A stretch of DNA of 64,000 bases from Tridacna crocea (taxonomy: Eukaryota > Mollusca > Bivalvia > Cardiida > Cardiidae): positions 48,896,992 to 48,960,991 of the forward strand of contig OX031065.1 of the NCBI GenBank assembly GCA_943736015.1. Reading direction: 5' to 3'. Both the position numbers and the translations under genes were made by a program. Positions 63,691-64,000 of the stretch are shown one piece after another. Numbering within the stretch: position 1 is the stretch's first letter; each line of letters begins with the position of its first letter. Below the pieces are notes generated by a model. That model ran no database searches and had not been told where the DNA came from. It saw only the letters and a program-made list of their open reading frames with translations.

Positions 63691-63799
63691 ATTATTGCGA
63701 CCTCGAGCGATGTACAGAAAGGGTGAGTTGAATCACTTTCAGAAAAGAGTCCACCCGTATGCATTATTTATCGATCCGTATGTACATGTCTATGGTTTC

Positions 63800-64000
63800 T
63801 CTTTACTACTCGACAAAATTGTTGAACGTTCCGAATTGAAAGCATTTACAAAAGAATGTTTATATCTGGTACAAAAGATGGATATTGTCGTTGAAAGGAT
63901 AGAAAACAACGTGAGAAAATGTTGGTTTCCAGCGTAGTCTACTCTCCTTTTCCAAAAAAAAAAAAAGTTTCAACAAAAAGTTCTACTTCCTCAGGGTCGT
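63800..64000 (-). mobile_element. MITE-A copy cut by the window edge
   Basis: Head and weak core, then poly-A-like interruption; continues past the end. Confidence 0.55.

Noticed and set aside
1..64000. CRISPR-like repeated palindromes
   Set aside because: Copies are dispersed with their own termini and target duplications in a genome with introns; no spacer array.

Overview
This window is eukaryotic and almost certainly animal nuclear DNA. It is AT-rich, all protein-coding signal is split into short exons with GT-AG introns, and it is dense in short non-autonomous transposons and tRNA-derived SINEs. The repeat style (hairpin MITEs, elements carrying 145-156 bp internal tandem repeats, SINEs ending in a GTGGCGTTAAACCCC-like tail, TTAGGG-type tracts) fits a bivalve mollusc, probably a clam-like lineage. 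That placement is inference from style; no database search was run.

One gene fills most of the window: the minus-strand orthologue of ANKRD27 (VARP), a VPS9-domain and ankyrin-repeat endosomal trafficking protein. I assembled 26 coding exons from the ATG at 51714 to the TAA at 8286. Every intron is GT-AG, every phase matches, and the sum is 3651 nt, or 1216 residues plus stop. Layout of the protein: an N-terminal VARP domain (exons 1-8), the VPS9 Rab-GEF domain (exons 9-12), a first CHPLC zinc-fingernail (exon 14) and ankyrin block (exons 14-18), a linker (19-20), a second CHPLC motif (21), a second ankyrin block (22-25), and a long divergent C-terminal tail with an internal repeat (26). A CpG-bearing segment with a GGCGGCCATTTTG motif near 52.45 kb is a plausible promoter/5' exon region. 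No other protein-coding gene could be supported.

The rest is layers of mobile DNA. Roughly a quarter of the window is two related MITE families, called here A and B. They are about 225 bp, have TTAA target duplications and termini like TTAACCCTTTACCAAACAA, and carry a central near-perfect palindrome of about 64 nt. In MITE-A the '+' orientation starts with the side reading GACCCTGAGAAAGAAGCC and ends with the side reading TCGTCTGCAAATGCTTTC. About 65 A copies and nine B copies are present, in introns and on both flanks of the gene, often nested in each other or sharing one TTAA. Other residents are a pair of related TTAA elements (one split by a solo LTR), an hAT-like element, a foldback element whose inverted ends are made of tandem repeats, two elements with internal minisatellites, several hairpin MITEs and SINEs.

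The points most worth attention are: mirrored substitutions and inversions of the palindromic MITE core; two partial duplications of VARP exons (exon 5 and the 3' part of exon 9), both closely associated with MITEs; MITE hairpins lying within 20-60 nt of several splice sites; and the foldback element at 53.4-55.9 kb.
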